From Candidatus Woesearchaeota archaeon B3_Woes (GTDB lineage: Archaea > Nanobdellota > Nanobdellia > Woesearchaeales > B3-WOES), in the NCBI GenBank assembly GCA_005222965.1, contig NJBG01000001.1:675533-739532 (forward strand): a stretch of DNA of 64,000 nt, written 5' to 3'. Below, one piece after another: positions 25,188-34,083 of this stretch. The notes below the pieces were generated by a model that was not told the DNA's origin, ran no database searches, and saw only the letters and a program-made list of their open reading frames with translations. The first letter of the stretch is position 1; each line of letters begins with the position of its first letter. The position numbers and the translations under genes were made by a program.

Positions 25188-26402
25188 ATGTTCATATACA
25201 TCATCTTAGCAACAATTCTAGGAATTCTATGTGGTGTATTCACAGGCCTAATACCTGGTATTCATGTTAACCTAATAAGCCTTTTACTATTAAGCATGTC
25301 TGCTTATTTTCTTCAAATAACCAACCCATTAGTTATATCTGTATTTATAATTGCAATGGCAGTAACACATACTTTTCTAGACTCAATTCCTTCAGTATTT
25401 CTAGGAGCACCAGATGCAGACATGGCCCTAAGCGTTTTGCCAGGACATAAACTTTTACTAGAAGGAAAAGGCTATGAAGCTGTTAGACTAACTGTTATTG
25501 GTTCTTTGTTATCTTTGATAATTGTTTTATCCATTATCCCTTTTATGATACCAATAATTCCAATCATTTATGAATTTATTCAACCACATATGGGTTATAT
25601 CTTAATTTTTGTTGTCTTCTATATGACGATAATCAAAGAAAACACAATAAATCACAAATTATGGGCATTAGTATTATTTTTATTATCAGGAATTTTGGGT
25701 TTAATAACTTTAAACATGCCTAATTTAAAACAACCCTTATTTCCTTTATTATCAGGATTATTTGGAACAAGCGCATTGCTTCTTTCCCTAAATCAAAAAG
25801 TTAAAATTCCAAAACAAAGTGTATCAGAAACAATAGATGTTTCTAAAAAAAATAAGATAAAAGCAATTTCAGCAGCTGTTTTTTCAGGAAGCTTAACAGG
25901 ATTATTTCCTGGATTAGGATCTGCACAAGCAGCCATAATTGGAATGCAATTAGTTGGCGAAATAGGAAATTATGCTTTTATGATTTTAATAGGAGGTATT
26001 AACACAGTAAACTTTGTTTTTAGCCTAGTAACTTTGTACACTCTACAAAAAGCAAGAAACGGAGCAGTTGTAGCTGTTTTAGAAATTATAGAATCAATTG
26101 ATATATTCCAACTAATAACATTATTAGCTGTTGCATTAATTTCAGGAGCAATTGCTGCTTTTTTGGCATTAAAAATATCCAAAGTTTTTGCAAAATATAT
26201 TGTAAAAGTAAATTACAAAATCCTTTGTATATCTATAATTCTTTTTATTGCAATGATATCTTTTATATTTGGACAATTTATAGGATTATTAATTCTAATT
26301 GTATCAACTGCAGTTGGATTAATAGCGCCGTTAATCGGAATTAAAAGAAGCAACGCAATGGGTTGTTTACTTTTACCTGTAATACTATATTTTATTCTTT
26401 AA
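25188..26402 (+). CDS. TctA-like polytopic membrane protein (DUF112-related)
   Basis: A 404-residue protein with about ten transmembrane helices. Two inverted-topology halves each carry the TctA signature of Gly-Pro turns, GVFTGLIPGIHVN (about 17-29) and GSLTGLFPGLGSAQA (about 232-246), plus FLGAPDADMALSVLPGHKLL (about 75-94) as in TctA permeases. Archaeal relatives occur without the TctB and TctC partners of tripartite tricarboxylate transporters, and none is seen here, so the substrate is open. It starts immediately after the DUF1003 stop. Confidence 0.8.
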   Translation: MFIYIILATILGILCGVFTGLIPGIHVNLISLLLLSMSAYFLQITNPLVISVFIIAMAVTHTFLDSIPSVFLGAPDADMALSVLPGHKLLLEGKGYEAVRLTVIGSLLSLIIVLSIIPFMIPIIPIIYEFIQPHMGYILIFVVFYMTIIKENTINHKLWALVLFLLSGILGLITLNMPNLKQPLFPLLSGLFGTSALLLSLNQKVKIPKQSVSETIDVSKKNKIKAISAAVFSGSLTGLFPGLGSAQAAIIGMQLVGEIGNYAFMILIGGINTVNFVFSLVTLYTLQKARNGAVVAVLEIIESIDIFQLITLLAVALISGAIAAFLALKISKVFAKYIVKVNYKILCISIILFIAMISFIFGQFIGLLILIVSTAVGLIAPLIGIKRSNAMGCLLLPVILYFIL

Positions 26403-26529
26403 TATCTTTAATAATAACCTTTTATAAGTAGTAACAAAACCAAAAGATTTAAATACCACCAAATAACTATATTTTAAGATAATTTAAACATATATCAAAT
26501 ATATAATCAATAAAATAAGAGTGTAAAAA

Positions 26530-27342
26530 ATGACTCAATCAGATAAACCAAAAAAAAACTTAGAAGATCTAGCTGAATTAAAACACAGAATTGCGCAAAC
26601 ACCTGAATGGGAAAAAGTACGTAAGGCTCAAGCACATACCACAAGGTTAAAACAATTATTTGAAAGGAGATTATTTTCAAAAAATGGTTCTAAATTTAGG
26701 AAATTTGATTGGTTACAAGATACCTATGATAGAAACATTATCACTCATTTAGATAATGCCGTAACTAATTATAATCAAGCACTGGTTAATCATAGAGCTG
26801 AGCATGGTGTATCACCAATTCCAATCTATCAATTACATGGAGTTCAGGATGAGAAGAATCTTGGATGCCGCATTGAGCACCAATATAATGATGAGAGAGG
26901 TCGTTCTACATTAGCTTGTGTACCACCAAAAGACTTACCTACAACAAGACCAGAAAATAGAAGAAGTATATTCACTAATGAAAGAACTATTGTGGAGGAA
27001 AAAAGGGGTGTTATATCTTTATGTGGGTTTTGTGATACCCCTATACACTATGATTGGAAAGATAGAGAATCTAGTAAACACTTTAGTTATACTTCACCTT
27101 CTTTTAAGGGAATTGGTTCTTATATATTTGTTTGTGGAGAAGAATTATGTACTGATATAGCAATTGTAAATTATATTGAAAGCATTAGTTTTTTTAATGA
27201 AATTAAGGATATATTCAAAAAAGTAATACAAGGAGACCAAACAGATGTCCAATTCAATTATAACACACATCAAGCTTATGAAAGATTATTAGCAAATTGT
27301 ACTGGTGGTAGAAGACTTGATACCAATTCATTAAGTGAATAG
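26530..27342 (+). CDS. Hypothetical protein with a possible zinc ribbon
   Basis: I do not recognise this 270-residue protein. The N-terminal half is helical and strongly charged (about 5-95). The middle has C-x2-C (CGFC, about 166-169) and, about 35 residues later, C-x4-C (CGEELC), which together could bind one zinc ion. The end is helical. No membrane helix or catalytic motif is seen. It stands alone with its own upstream AT-rich promoter region, including a TATAAGTAGTAA element shared with two other spacers. Confidence 0.5.
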   Translation: MTQSDKPKKNLEDLAELKHRIAQTPEWEKVRKAQAHTTRLKQLFERRLFSKNGSKFRKFDWLQDTYDRNIITHLDNAVTNYNQALVNHRAEHGVSPIPIYQLHGVQDEKNLGCRIEHQYNDERGRSTLACVPPKDLPTTRPENRRSIFTNERTIVEEKRGVISLCGFCDTPIHYDWKDRESSKHFSYTSPSFKGIGSYIFVCGEELCTDIAIVNYIESISFFNEIKDIFKKVIQGDQTDVQFNYNTHQAYERLLANCTGGRRLDTNSLSE

Positions 27343-27366
27343 TTTTATAAACAAATAATTCTATTT

Positions 27367-28743
27367 TTATAAAACAATCTTCTCGCCCATACTAGGAATA
27401 TGGGTTTTCATTCCCATCTTCTGAACTTTTTTAGAAAAAGAAATAGTACTTTCCTCATCACCATGAACAACAAAAACCTTTTTTGGTTTAGGTGAAAAAT
27501 GGTTTAGCCAATTAAGTAAGCCATTATAATCAGCATGTCCTGAAAAACTATCAATAGATTCAATTTTTGATTTTACCATTAATTCTGTTCCTAACAATCT
27601 TACACTCTTTTCCCCTTTTTTAATCCAATAACCCAAAGTTCCTTCTACTTGATAACCAACAAACAATAATGTGCTTTTAGAATCCTCAATATTATTTTTT
27701 ATATGATGTTTTATTCTGCCTCCTGTACACATACCAGAACCAGCAATAATTATACATGTTTTTTTAATAGTATTAATCTTTTTTGAATCATCTACTGTTT
27801 TTGAATAAACCAAACCAGGAAAAGTAAATGGATTGTCTCCACTTTTTAAAAGAGCCTTTAACTCCTCATCATAACACTCAGGGTGTTTTTTAAAAACTTC
27901 TGTTGTCTTTATTGCCATAGGAGAATCTATAAAAACATTCATAGGAGGCATAAGTTTCTTTTCAACAAACTCATTTAGATTATACAATAATTCCTGGGCT
28001 CTCTCAATTGCAAAAGAAGGTATCATAAGTTTGCCTCCTCTTTGATGAGTATCTCTAATAACTTCTAAAAATTTATTTTTTCTCTCTTTAATAGGAGAGT
28101 GAAGTCTGTCTCCATATGTTGACTCAATAAATAAATAATCTGCTTTTTTAATAACTTCAGGATTTCTAACAATAGGACTATCAATATGCCCTAAATCTCC
28201 TGAAAACACAATAGTTTTTTCTTCTGCTTCTAATTGAATAAAAGACGCACCAAGTATATGACCAGCATCATAAAATTTTGCAGTTACACTCTCATTAATC
28301 TTAATAGGTTTATCATATTCTACTAATTTAAACAAAGTCATAGCTTTTTTTACATCTTGCTCAGTATAGATTGGTTCTCTAGGTGGTAATCCATCTCTTG
28401 CTCTTCTTCTGTTTTCATGTTCAGTATCATGCAAGGCAATATTAGCAGAATCCATCATCACAATAAAAGCTAAATCTTTTGTAGCAGGAGTTGAATAAAT
28501 TTTACCCTTAAACCCATGTTTGACTAGTTTAGGAATCCTGCCACAATGGTCTAAATGAGCATGAGTTAAAAGCAAAGCCCCGTATTCTTTTGGGATAAAA
28601 CCAAAATCATCATAATTTAGTTTTGTCATTTTCTTAGGACCTTGAAACATTCCACAATCAATAAGAATTTTATCTTTCTTTGTAATTAAACTATAACAAG
28701 AACCAGTAACTGTTTTAGCTGCTCCAAAAAGTCTTATTTCCAT
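27367..28743 (-). CDS. Metallo-beta-lactamase/beta-CASP ribonuclease
   Basis: A 458-residue enzyme. The MBL core provides the zinc ligands: THAHLDHCG (about 59-67), a His in DAGHILGASF (about 160) and SGDLGH (about 181). The beta-CASP insert and end motifs ESTYGDR (about 203), GHADY (about 397) and VHGDEES (about 423) follow. The size fits single-domain archaeal/bacterial beta-CASP nucleases that process or degrade RNA 5' ends; there is no KH extension as in aCPSF1. It is monocistronic, with an Lrp-type gene upstream. Confidence 0.9.
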   Translation of the reverse strand: MEIRLFGAAKTVTGSCYSLITKKDKILIDCGMFQGPKKMTKLNYDDFGFIPKEYGALLLTHAHLDHCGRIPKLVKHGFKGKIYSTPATKDLAFIVMMDSANIALHDTEHENRRRARDGLPPREPIYTEQDVKKAMTLFKLVEYDKPIKINESVTAKFYDAGHILGASFIQLEAEEKTIVFSGDLGHIDSPIVRNPEVIKKADYLFIESTYGDRLHSPIKERKNKFLEVIRDTHQRGGKLMIPSFAIERAQELLYNLNEFVEKKLMPPMNVFIDSPMAIKTTEVFKKHPECYDEELKALLKSGDNPFTFPGLVYSKTVDDSKKINTIKKTCIIIAGSGMCTGGRIKHHIKNNIEDSKSTLLFVGYQVEGTLGYWIKKGEKSVRLLGTELMVKSKIESIDSFSGHADYNGLLNWLNHFSPKPKKVFVVHGDEESTISFSKKVQKMGMKTHIPSMGEKIVL

Positions 28744-28778
28744 AATCCTCTATAATAAATAATATTATATATATCTTT

Positions 28779-29771
28779 CTACTTATCTTCTATTAAAAAT
28801 CTTGGAAAGAAATTCTTTTTATACGCTTGATAAAGAGGAATACCTTCTATTTGTTGTATTAATAATGCAAATTCCTGTCTTATCTTCATCTCTATCTTTC
28901 TTAATTCTCTCTCATTATTTGCCTCTATTTCTATCTCTAAATCCCACTCTCCTAAGGTTTTGACAACTCCAACTACATGAGGATGTATTTTTAGATAATC
29001 AATTAACTCATCCTCTAATTCAGAAGATATATTATGGTATTTTATTGTTAATAGAGTTGAATAATAACCAACATCCCTTAAATTCAACAGAGGCTTAAAC
29101 TTTCTTATAATTTTTCTTTGTTGTAAATTTCTTATCCTGTTTATTATTGTTTTAGGTGTAAGATCAAGTTTTCTTCCAATATCAACAGAGTTCTTTCGTG
29201 CATCTTCAGCCAATTCATTAAGGAGTTGCATATCAACATCATCTACTATTTCTGGTTTTCTATCTCCTCCCACAATTACCTGAGAAATCATCGCTGGATT
29301 TTTGAAAAAATATTTTCTCCCAAAATTTCTTATAACAATAGTTGTTAATACTGTATAATTTTGAATCTGTTCTGGAAATTTTTGCATTATCATTCTTAAA
29401 GTTTTATTGAATTGAGATGGATTTTGAGCCAAAAAAGTGCATATCAGATCATACTTTCCACCACATGAATTTATCCAAGAAGTATGTGGTTCTTTTACTA
29501 AGTAATCAATCAATTCTTCTAGTTTTTTTTCGTTTAAATAACTTACCTTAAAATAAACTCTAAAGTGTAAAATATCCAGCTTTGAATAGTCTATTAGAGT
29601 GTAGAAATTTTGTATAATTCCCCTTTCTTTTAATGAATTTACCGTGTAGCTTATCTGTTGCTGGCTTTTTTTAATGTTTTTTCCAAACCTTGAAAAAGGC
29701 ATTCTAGAGTTTAACTCTAATCTGCTTAAAATAAGCCTTTCAACATTCTTTATTATACTTCTATTGGCCAT
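28779..29771 (-). CDS. Lrp/AsnC-type regulator with duplicated HTH-RAM units
   Basis: A 330-residue protein built from two Lrp-like units in tandem. Each has a helix-turn-helix (about 10-55 and 182-228) followed by a RAM-like beta-alpha domain (about 65-150 and 235-320). The second HTH, NSVDIGRKLDLTPKTIINRI, is canonical. Ordinary Lrp proteins are half this length and dimerise, so the protein may act as a fused dimer. I moved the start to ATG 29771, because the TATA box lies inside the extra 16 codons of the longer TTG-started frame. Confidence 0.8.
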   Translation of the reverse strand: MANRSIIKNVERLILSRLELNSRMPFSRFGKNIKKSQQQISYTVNSLKERGIIQNFYTLIDYSKLDILHFRVYFKVSYLNEKKLEELIDYLVKEPHTSWINSCGGKYDLICTFLAQNPSQFNKTLRMIMQKFPEQIQNYTVLTTIVIRNFGRKYFFKNPAMISQVIVGGDRKPEIVDDVDMQLLNELAEDARKNSVDIGRKLDLTPKTIINRIRNLQQRKIIRKFKPLLNLRDVGYYSTLLTIKYHNISSELEDELIDYLKIHPHVVGVVKTLGEWDLEIEIEANNERELRKIEMKIRQEFALLIQQIEGIPLYQAYKKNFFPRFLIEDK

Positions 29772-29924
29772 TATTTTGTTATATTGTATACATCTTATAT
29801 AAAATTTACGTTTTAACAAAAAAATAACCAGATAAGGTTATATATTTACTACTACTATAGAATTAAGTAGTATAGATACTAAAAATTCACAAAATATTTT
29901 TATTTTCTATAATGAATTTTAAAA

Positions 29925-31145
29925 ATGTCAGAAAAAAATATCGCAATAGTAGTTAATTCAGGAAGAAAATTTGTTAACGATCTAGTTTCAATGCTAACAG
30001 AAGACTTAGAAAGGTTTGATCATTTTGATAATTATGAAATTCATCTTATTATTTCATATGATCCTACATTCTACAACCTTAAACCTACTGATTTTAGGAT
30101 TGAGCAGGAAACAAGTTCAAAATTTGACTCAGTTACATATCTAGGTCCAGAAAGCTATCTTGATTTTTCCTGGGTTAAAACACTTCCAGATGTTACAGAT
30201 GAAGCATTTAGTATTTTATTTGAACCAAGAGGATATTGTTCACAAAAAAATAGAGCAATATTAGATGCTTTATTAAAAGGCGTTGAACATATTTTATTTC
30301 TTGATGATGATGAGTATTTTGTTGCTCCATTTCAAAATGGAGGCATGCTAGACTGGGTTGAACAGGATGTTTTTGGTGCTCATCTTCAACATAACTCTGA
30401 TGCAGATATTACTAATGGTGCACATACAGGATACTTTTCACCAATACCATCAGATATTGAGTATAGTCTTGAGGAAGAAGTAAGAAGAACACTTGGCGAA
30501 ATCTTCTCAATTGGAAATGAAGTTATAGACAGAGAAACATTTATCAACATTAGGAAAAGTATAATATATGGTGACGATGTTTTTCTTAGAAATGGTCATC
30601 ATGAAATACCAGAAAAAAAAGGAGTTCGTACTTTAAGTGGAGGAAATATAACTCTCAATGCTTCATCAATTCGTAGTGGAAAAATTCCACCATATTATAA
30701 TCCTTATGGCGCAAGAGGAGAAGATGCAATCCTTGGGATGCAAATACCAGATCTATCTATTTTGAAAATACCTGTGTATACATTTCATGATCCTTTTCAA
30801 AAATATTGGCAAATAACTCAAAGACAGTATCCTGAAGAAATTGAACCCATTGAAGTAATTCCTGGAACAATTGATCGGTTCTGTAAAGCATGTATTGGCT
30901 GGATTAAATATGCTCCTTTTTTGATTCAATTAACATCACAAGATGAACAGGAGTACAGAGAACGTATTGCAGCAATGGAACAACCATTAAAAGAAATTGG
31001 TTCAGAAATAAATAGACAACTTAACTGGAAAGAATTCGACCAGATGGCACCAATACTTTTAGCATATGACTCAAGATCAAGACAAGATATTCAGGATCTT
31101 AAAATAGCTAAAGGTGCGTGGGCTGAAATTGTTCAACATTGTTAA
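29925..31145 (+). CDS. Putative glycosyltransferase, GT-A fold
   Basis: A 406-residue protein. After a beta strand (NIAIVVNSG) and a helical region, CSQKNRAI and the strand-plus-metal motif ILFLDDDEYF (about 123-132) match the donor-sugar site of GT-A enzymes; a later RGEDAILGM (about 263-271) resembles the acceptor-side E-D motif. No membrane helix is present. It directly abuts a kinase-like gene (stop and ATG adjacent) and shares a divergent promoter region with the Lrp-type gene. Donor and acceptor are unknown. Confidence 0.65.
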   Translation: MSEKNIAIVVNSGRKFVNDLVSMLTEDLERFDHFDNYEIHLIISYDPTFYNLKPTDFRIEQETSSKFDSVTYLGPESYLDFSWVKTLPDVTDEAFSILFEPRGYCSQKNRAILDALLKGVEHILFLDDDEYFVAPFQNGGMLDWVEQDVFGAHLQHNSDADITNGAHTGYFSPIPSDIEYSLEEEVRRTLGEIFSIGNEVIDRETFINIRKSIIYGDDVFLRNGHHEIPEKKGVRTLSGGNITLNASSIRSGKIPPYYNPYGARGEDAILGMQIPDLSILKIPVYTFHDPFQKYWQITQRQYPEEIEPIEVIPGTIDRFCKACIGWIKYAPFLIQLTSQDEQEYRERIAAMEQPLKEIGSEINRQLNWKEFDQMAPILLAYDSRSRQDIQDLKIAKGAWAEIVQHC

Positions 31146-32132
31146 ATGAAAAAAATGGATACACTAACTACAATAACAGACCATCATTCAGATATTGCTG
31201 ACCATCTCTTAAAAACAGATATTGAAGTAGTTCAAACTCCAGAAGGAAATATATTGCGTAAAAGATATCTTCCTGGAAAAGAAAGATTTTTTGGAGCAGA
31301 ATTTGATTTTAATAGAACTGTAGAAGCAACAGGATTCTCTAAAAAACCAAAAATAATAGCAGTAAATGAAGAAGAAAGAGAAATATCTATGGAATATTTT
31401 TCAGGCATAAATTTAGAGGTGGCTCTTACACAAAGCAAAACAATAAATTTTGATAAACTTATTTCTTTAATGCTCGAAGAAACTTTTTATTTAAGAAAAG
31501 CAACGCCTGAAGAAATATCACATTTGAGAGAAATCTCTTCTCAAGTGACATCCAATTTAACAAGAAAGTATAATGGTTCTTTAATCAATAGAGATTACTT
31601 CGCTTCAGTAAGAGGGCTTCTCACAACATCTGATAGATTAGTTAGCCCTCAAAGAAAGGAACAAATTGAAACTATGTTAACTAAAGCAGAAGTAGATCCA
31701 GTTCTTTTAAGATTTGATCCTGAAATGAGTAACTTCTTATCCTGTGAAGATGGAGAAATAAGACCTGTTGATTATTCAATTCCGTGGGTCGCACATCCAA
31801 TTCATAACGTTCTTTATTTTCTTTCTCATTTAGATTTGCCAAGGAAAAAAACCTTCTATAATATGAGAAACAATGCAACAAACCGTTTATATTCTGTAGT
31901 AAGGAATAGATTAAAAGAATTCTTTAATGGAACACAAGATGTTGAATCAACAATCAAGTGCGCTTACTTAGATCTATTTGCAGCAAATTTCATCTTTGAT
32001 GGAGCTCCTGAAATTTCTCCTGACCAAAAAATGAATCCTTCCTATCAAGATAGAGTTAATGCTATAATCCAAATAGTGGATTTAAGTGTGGATGAACTTC
32101 TTCAAGCAAAAATGGAATTTAGAAGACAATAA
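31146..32132 (+). CDS. Protein-kinase-fold protein (APH-like), diverged
   Basis: A 328-residue protein. RKRYLPGKERFFGAEFDF (about 38-55) fits the glycine-poor start and Lys-strand of APH-like kinases, ISMEYFSG (about 79-86) the hinge, LLRFDPEMSNFL (about 187-198) the catalytic H/R-x-D-x4-N loop with His replaced by Arg, and RPVDYS (about 206-211) the metal-binding Asp. The key Asp, Asn and Asp are retained, so phosphoryl transfer is possible. It follows the glycosyltransferase without a gap; a shared sugar or glycan substrate is a reasonable guess. Confidence 0.55.
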   Translation: MKKMDTLTTITDHHSDIADHLLKTDIEVVQTPEGNILRKRYLPGKERFFGAEFDFNRTVEATGFSKKPKIIAVNEEEREISMEYFSGINLEVALTQSKTINFDKLISLMLEETFYLRKATPEEISHLREISSQVTSNLTRKYNGSLINRDYFASVRGLLTTSDRLVSPQRKEQIETMLTKAEVDPVLLRFDPEMSNFLSCEDGEIRPVDYSIPWVAHPIHNVLYFLSHLDLPRKKTFYNMRNNATNRLYSVVRNRLKEFFNGTQDVESTIKCAYLDLFAANFIFDGAPEISPDQKMNPSYQDRVNAIIQIVDLSVDELLQAKMEFRRQ

Positions 32133-32185
32133 TATCCAATAATAAAAAATAAACCTTTATAAAACCACACAATATTCCCTTTAAA

Positions 32186-32638
32186 ATGAAAAGAGCAACT
32201 TATTCAGGAACACATAATTCTACAATGGTATATGGCCATGTACACATCCCTTCTAAAACATTAAATCAAATTCTATCAAGAGAAGGCACAATACCTGATC
32301 ATTTTTTAGGCTTTCCTATAAAAGAAGGAGCTTTCCCTTATATATATCTATTACATCCTGATGATTTAAAAGAAAAAAATGGAGAAATTGTCACATTAAG
32401 AGGTAAAGATATTTCAGATACAATCTATAGAATTGAAGTTAGAGGATACAAAAGATTAGTAATTCCAAAAGAATTAAGAAAATTTGCTGAATTATACAAA
32501 GGAGTATATTTTATAGGTAATCTCGATCATTTTGAAATTTGGAATAGAAAAAACGCAGTCAAAGAAGGAAGAGCAAGTGATATTTTTATCGAAAACCATC
32601 CAAGAGATGTTGAAAGACTTCATGAACGAATTTCATAA
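32186..32638 (+). CDS. MraZ/AbrB-like double-barrel protein
   Basis: A 150-residue protein. The second half, RGYKRLVIPKELRKFAELY followed by FIGNLDHFEIWNRKNA, closely follows the MraZ pattern of a strand, IPxELR helix and xFEIW strand. The first half (GHVHIPSKTLNQIL) is a weaker copy, so the protein probably has the two swapped-hairpin units of MraZ. MraZ controls division and cell wall genes in bacteria; no such cluster is present here, so a DNA-binding role is likely but the targets are unknown. Confidence 0.65.
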   Translation: MKRATYSGTHNSTMVYGHVHIPSKTLNQILSREGTIPDHFLGFPIKEGAFPYIYLLHPDDLKEKNGEIVTLRGKDISDTIYRIEVRGYKRLVIPKELRKFAELYKGVYFIGNLDHFEIWNRKNAVKEGRASDIFIENHPRDVERLHERIS

Positions 32639-32664
32639 TAAACTTCTAAACCCTATATCGAAAG

Positions 32665-32766
32665 CTTTTTAAACCACTTATAATTCCTTCAGTTACCTTA
32701 TGATTTATGAAGGCAAAGCCTGAATGAGGGTATATTCTATGTATATTCCTCGGGGGACAAATAAAA
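32665..32766 (+). promoter_or_regulatory. Promoter and structured leader of the L7Ae operon, with a kink-turn-like element
   Basis: TTTTTAAA (about 32666-32673) is the TATA element, so transcription should begin near 32695. The leader holds a kink-turn-like motif: GA (32709-32710), stem AGGC/GCCT (32711-32714 with 32718-32721) around AAA, then GA (32722-32723), giving tandem G-A pairs beside the stem. A second hairpin GAGG...CCTC (about 32726-32751) ends next to a GGGGG run before the ATG. L7Ae binds kink-turns, so autoregulation is plausible. Confidence 0.5.
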
Positions 32767-33111
32767 ATGGCAGATGAAATTTCAAAAGAAATAGTAGATA
32801 AAATTTATGAGGCAATTGAAGTAGCTAAATCTACAGGAAAAATCAAAAAAGGAACAAACGAAGTTACAAAGGCAATAGAAAAAGGAACAGCAAAAATTGT
32901 TACATATGCAAAAGATGTTAATCCTCCTGAAATAACAATGCACATACCTTTATTATGTGAAGAAAAAGGAATTAGTTGTGCACCTGTTCCAAGCAAAGAA
33001 GAATTAGGAGCTGCTGCTGGAATCGGAGTTTCAACAGTAAGTGTTGCTATAACTGAAGAAGGAGAAGCTACAAAATTAGTCAAAGAAATTAATGAAAAGC
33101 TAAAGAAGTAA
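32767..33111 (+). CDS. rpl7ae: Ribosomal protein L7Ae (eL8)
   Basis: A 114-residue RNA-binding protein that recognises kink-turns in rRNA, box C/D and H/ACA guide RNAs and RNase P RNA. The RNA-contact strand-helix [20 protein letters not shown] (about 19-38) and hydrophobic pocket [10 protein letters not shown] (about 85-94) are intact. It is the first gene of the conserved archaeal cluster L7Ae-S28e-L24e-Ndk and has a structured leader. Confidence 0.97.
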   Translation: MADEISKEIVDKIYEAIEVAKSTGKIKKGTNEVTKAIEKGTAKIVTYAKDVNPPEITMHIPLLCEEKGISCAPVPSKEELGAAAGIGVSTVSVAITEEGEATKLVKEINEKLKK

Positions 33112-33112
33112 A

Positions 33113-33403
33113 ATGGAAAACAAAACAGAAGACAAAAAACCTAGAAAAGGTAAACCAGTAGACGCAAAGAAAAGTTCTGCAGTTCATTTTACTAGAGCAG
33201 TTCCTGCAAGCGTTGAAGAGATTGTAGGAAGAACAGGTACAAGAGGAGAAGCCATCCAAGTAAGGTGTAAAGTCTTAGAAGGCCGTGACCAAAATAAAGT
33301 TTTAAGAAGAAACGTAAAAGGACCTGTAAAAATAGGAGATACATTAATGCTTAGAGAAACCGAAATAGAAGCTCAAAGATTAAATCAAAACAGAGGTCAA
33401 TAA
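33113..33403 (+). CDS. rps28e: Ribosomal protein S28e
   Basis: A 96-residue protein. The S28e OB-fold occupies about 30-96 with [21 protein letters not shown] and the typical end [10 protein letters not shown]. Residues 1-28 are a basic extension beyond the usual length of about 70. It starts one base after the L7Ae stop (TAA-A-ATG). It sits at the small-subunit mRNA channel. Confidence 0.96.
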   Translation: MENKTEDKKPRKGKPVDAKKSSAVHFTRAVPASVEEIVGRTGTRGEAIQVRCKVLEGRDQNKVLRRNVKGPVKIGDTLMLRETEIEAQRLNQNRGQ

Positions 33404-33404
33404 A

Positions 33405-33581
33405 ATGGTAACATGCGGTTATTGCGGCAAGGAAATCAAACCAGGAACAAATAAACTATTTGTTTTTAAAACTGGTAAAACAATTAATTTTTGTTCTAGA
33501 AAATGTGAAAAAAACCAATTAAAATTAAAAAGAACAGCCAGAAATTTTAAATGGACAAAACATTATGAAAAAGGTGCTTAA
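33405..33581 (+). CDS. rpl24e: Ribosomal protein L24e
   Basis: A 58-residue zinc-binding large-subunit protein. C-x2-C (CGYC, 4-7) and C-x3-C (CSRKC, 30-34) give the TRASH-like zinc site, followed by the KRTARNFKWT motif of L24e. The gene starts one base after the S28e stop and ends 2 bp before ndk, in the canonical order. Confidence 0.95.
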   Translation: MVTCGYCGKEIKPGTNKLFVFKTGKTINFCSRKCEKNQLKLKRTARNFKWTKHYEKGA

Positions 33582-33583
33582 AA

Positions 33584-34072
33584 ATGATAGAAAAAACATT
33601 AGTATTAATCAAACCAGATGGCATACAAAGATCATTAGCTGGTAAAATTATAACAAGGTTTGAAGATGCTGGACTAAAAATAATCGGCATGAAAATGGAA
33701 TGGGTTGATGAAAAATTTGCTGAGAAACATTATTTTGATATAAAAAAAAGATACGATAAAAGGATATTTGACAATCTGTCACAATACTTAAGAGAAGGGC
33801 CGGTTATTGCAATGGTTCTCGAAGGAGTAAATGCAGTTTCTACTGTTAGAAAGATTACAGGAAGCACATATCCTAATGAAGCCCAACCAGGAACAATAAG
33901 AGGAGATTTTGCACATATATCTAAAGATTATGCAAACAAACACAAAAAGAAAGTTGGAAATTTAATTCATGCTTCTGCAAATCCTAAAGAAGCTAAATAT
34001 GAAATTAATTTATGGTTCAAAAAACAAGAACTTCACACTTATAAAACAGTTCATGATGTACATGTTCTATAG
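33584..34072 (+). CDS. ndk: Nucleoside diphosphate kinase
   Basis: A 162-residue enzyme equilibrating nucleoside di- and triphosphates. The active site histidine lies in GNLIHASANPKEA (about 124-136), and KPDGIQRSLAG (10-20) and TYPNEAQPGTIRGDFA (about 96-111) are present. It is about 15-20 residues longer than bacterial Ndk at the end. It belongs to the L7Ae ribosomal cluster, as in many archaea. Confidence 0.97.
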   Translation: MIEKTLVLIKPDGIQRSLAGKIITRFEDAGLKIIGMKMEWVDEKFAEKHYFDIKKRYDKRIFDNLSQYLREGPVIAMVLEGVNAVSTVRKITGSTYPNEAQPGTIRGDFAHISKDYANKHKKKVGNLIHASANPKEAKYEINLWFKKQELHTYKTVHDVHVL

Positions 34073-34083
34073 GGGAAAATAAA

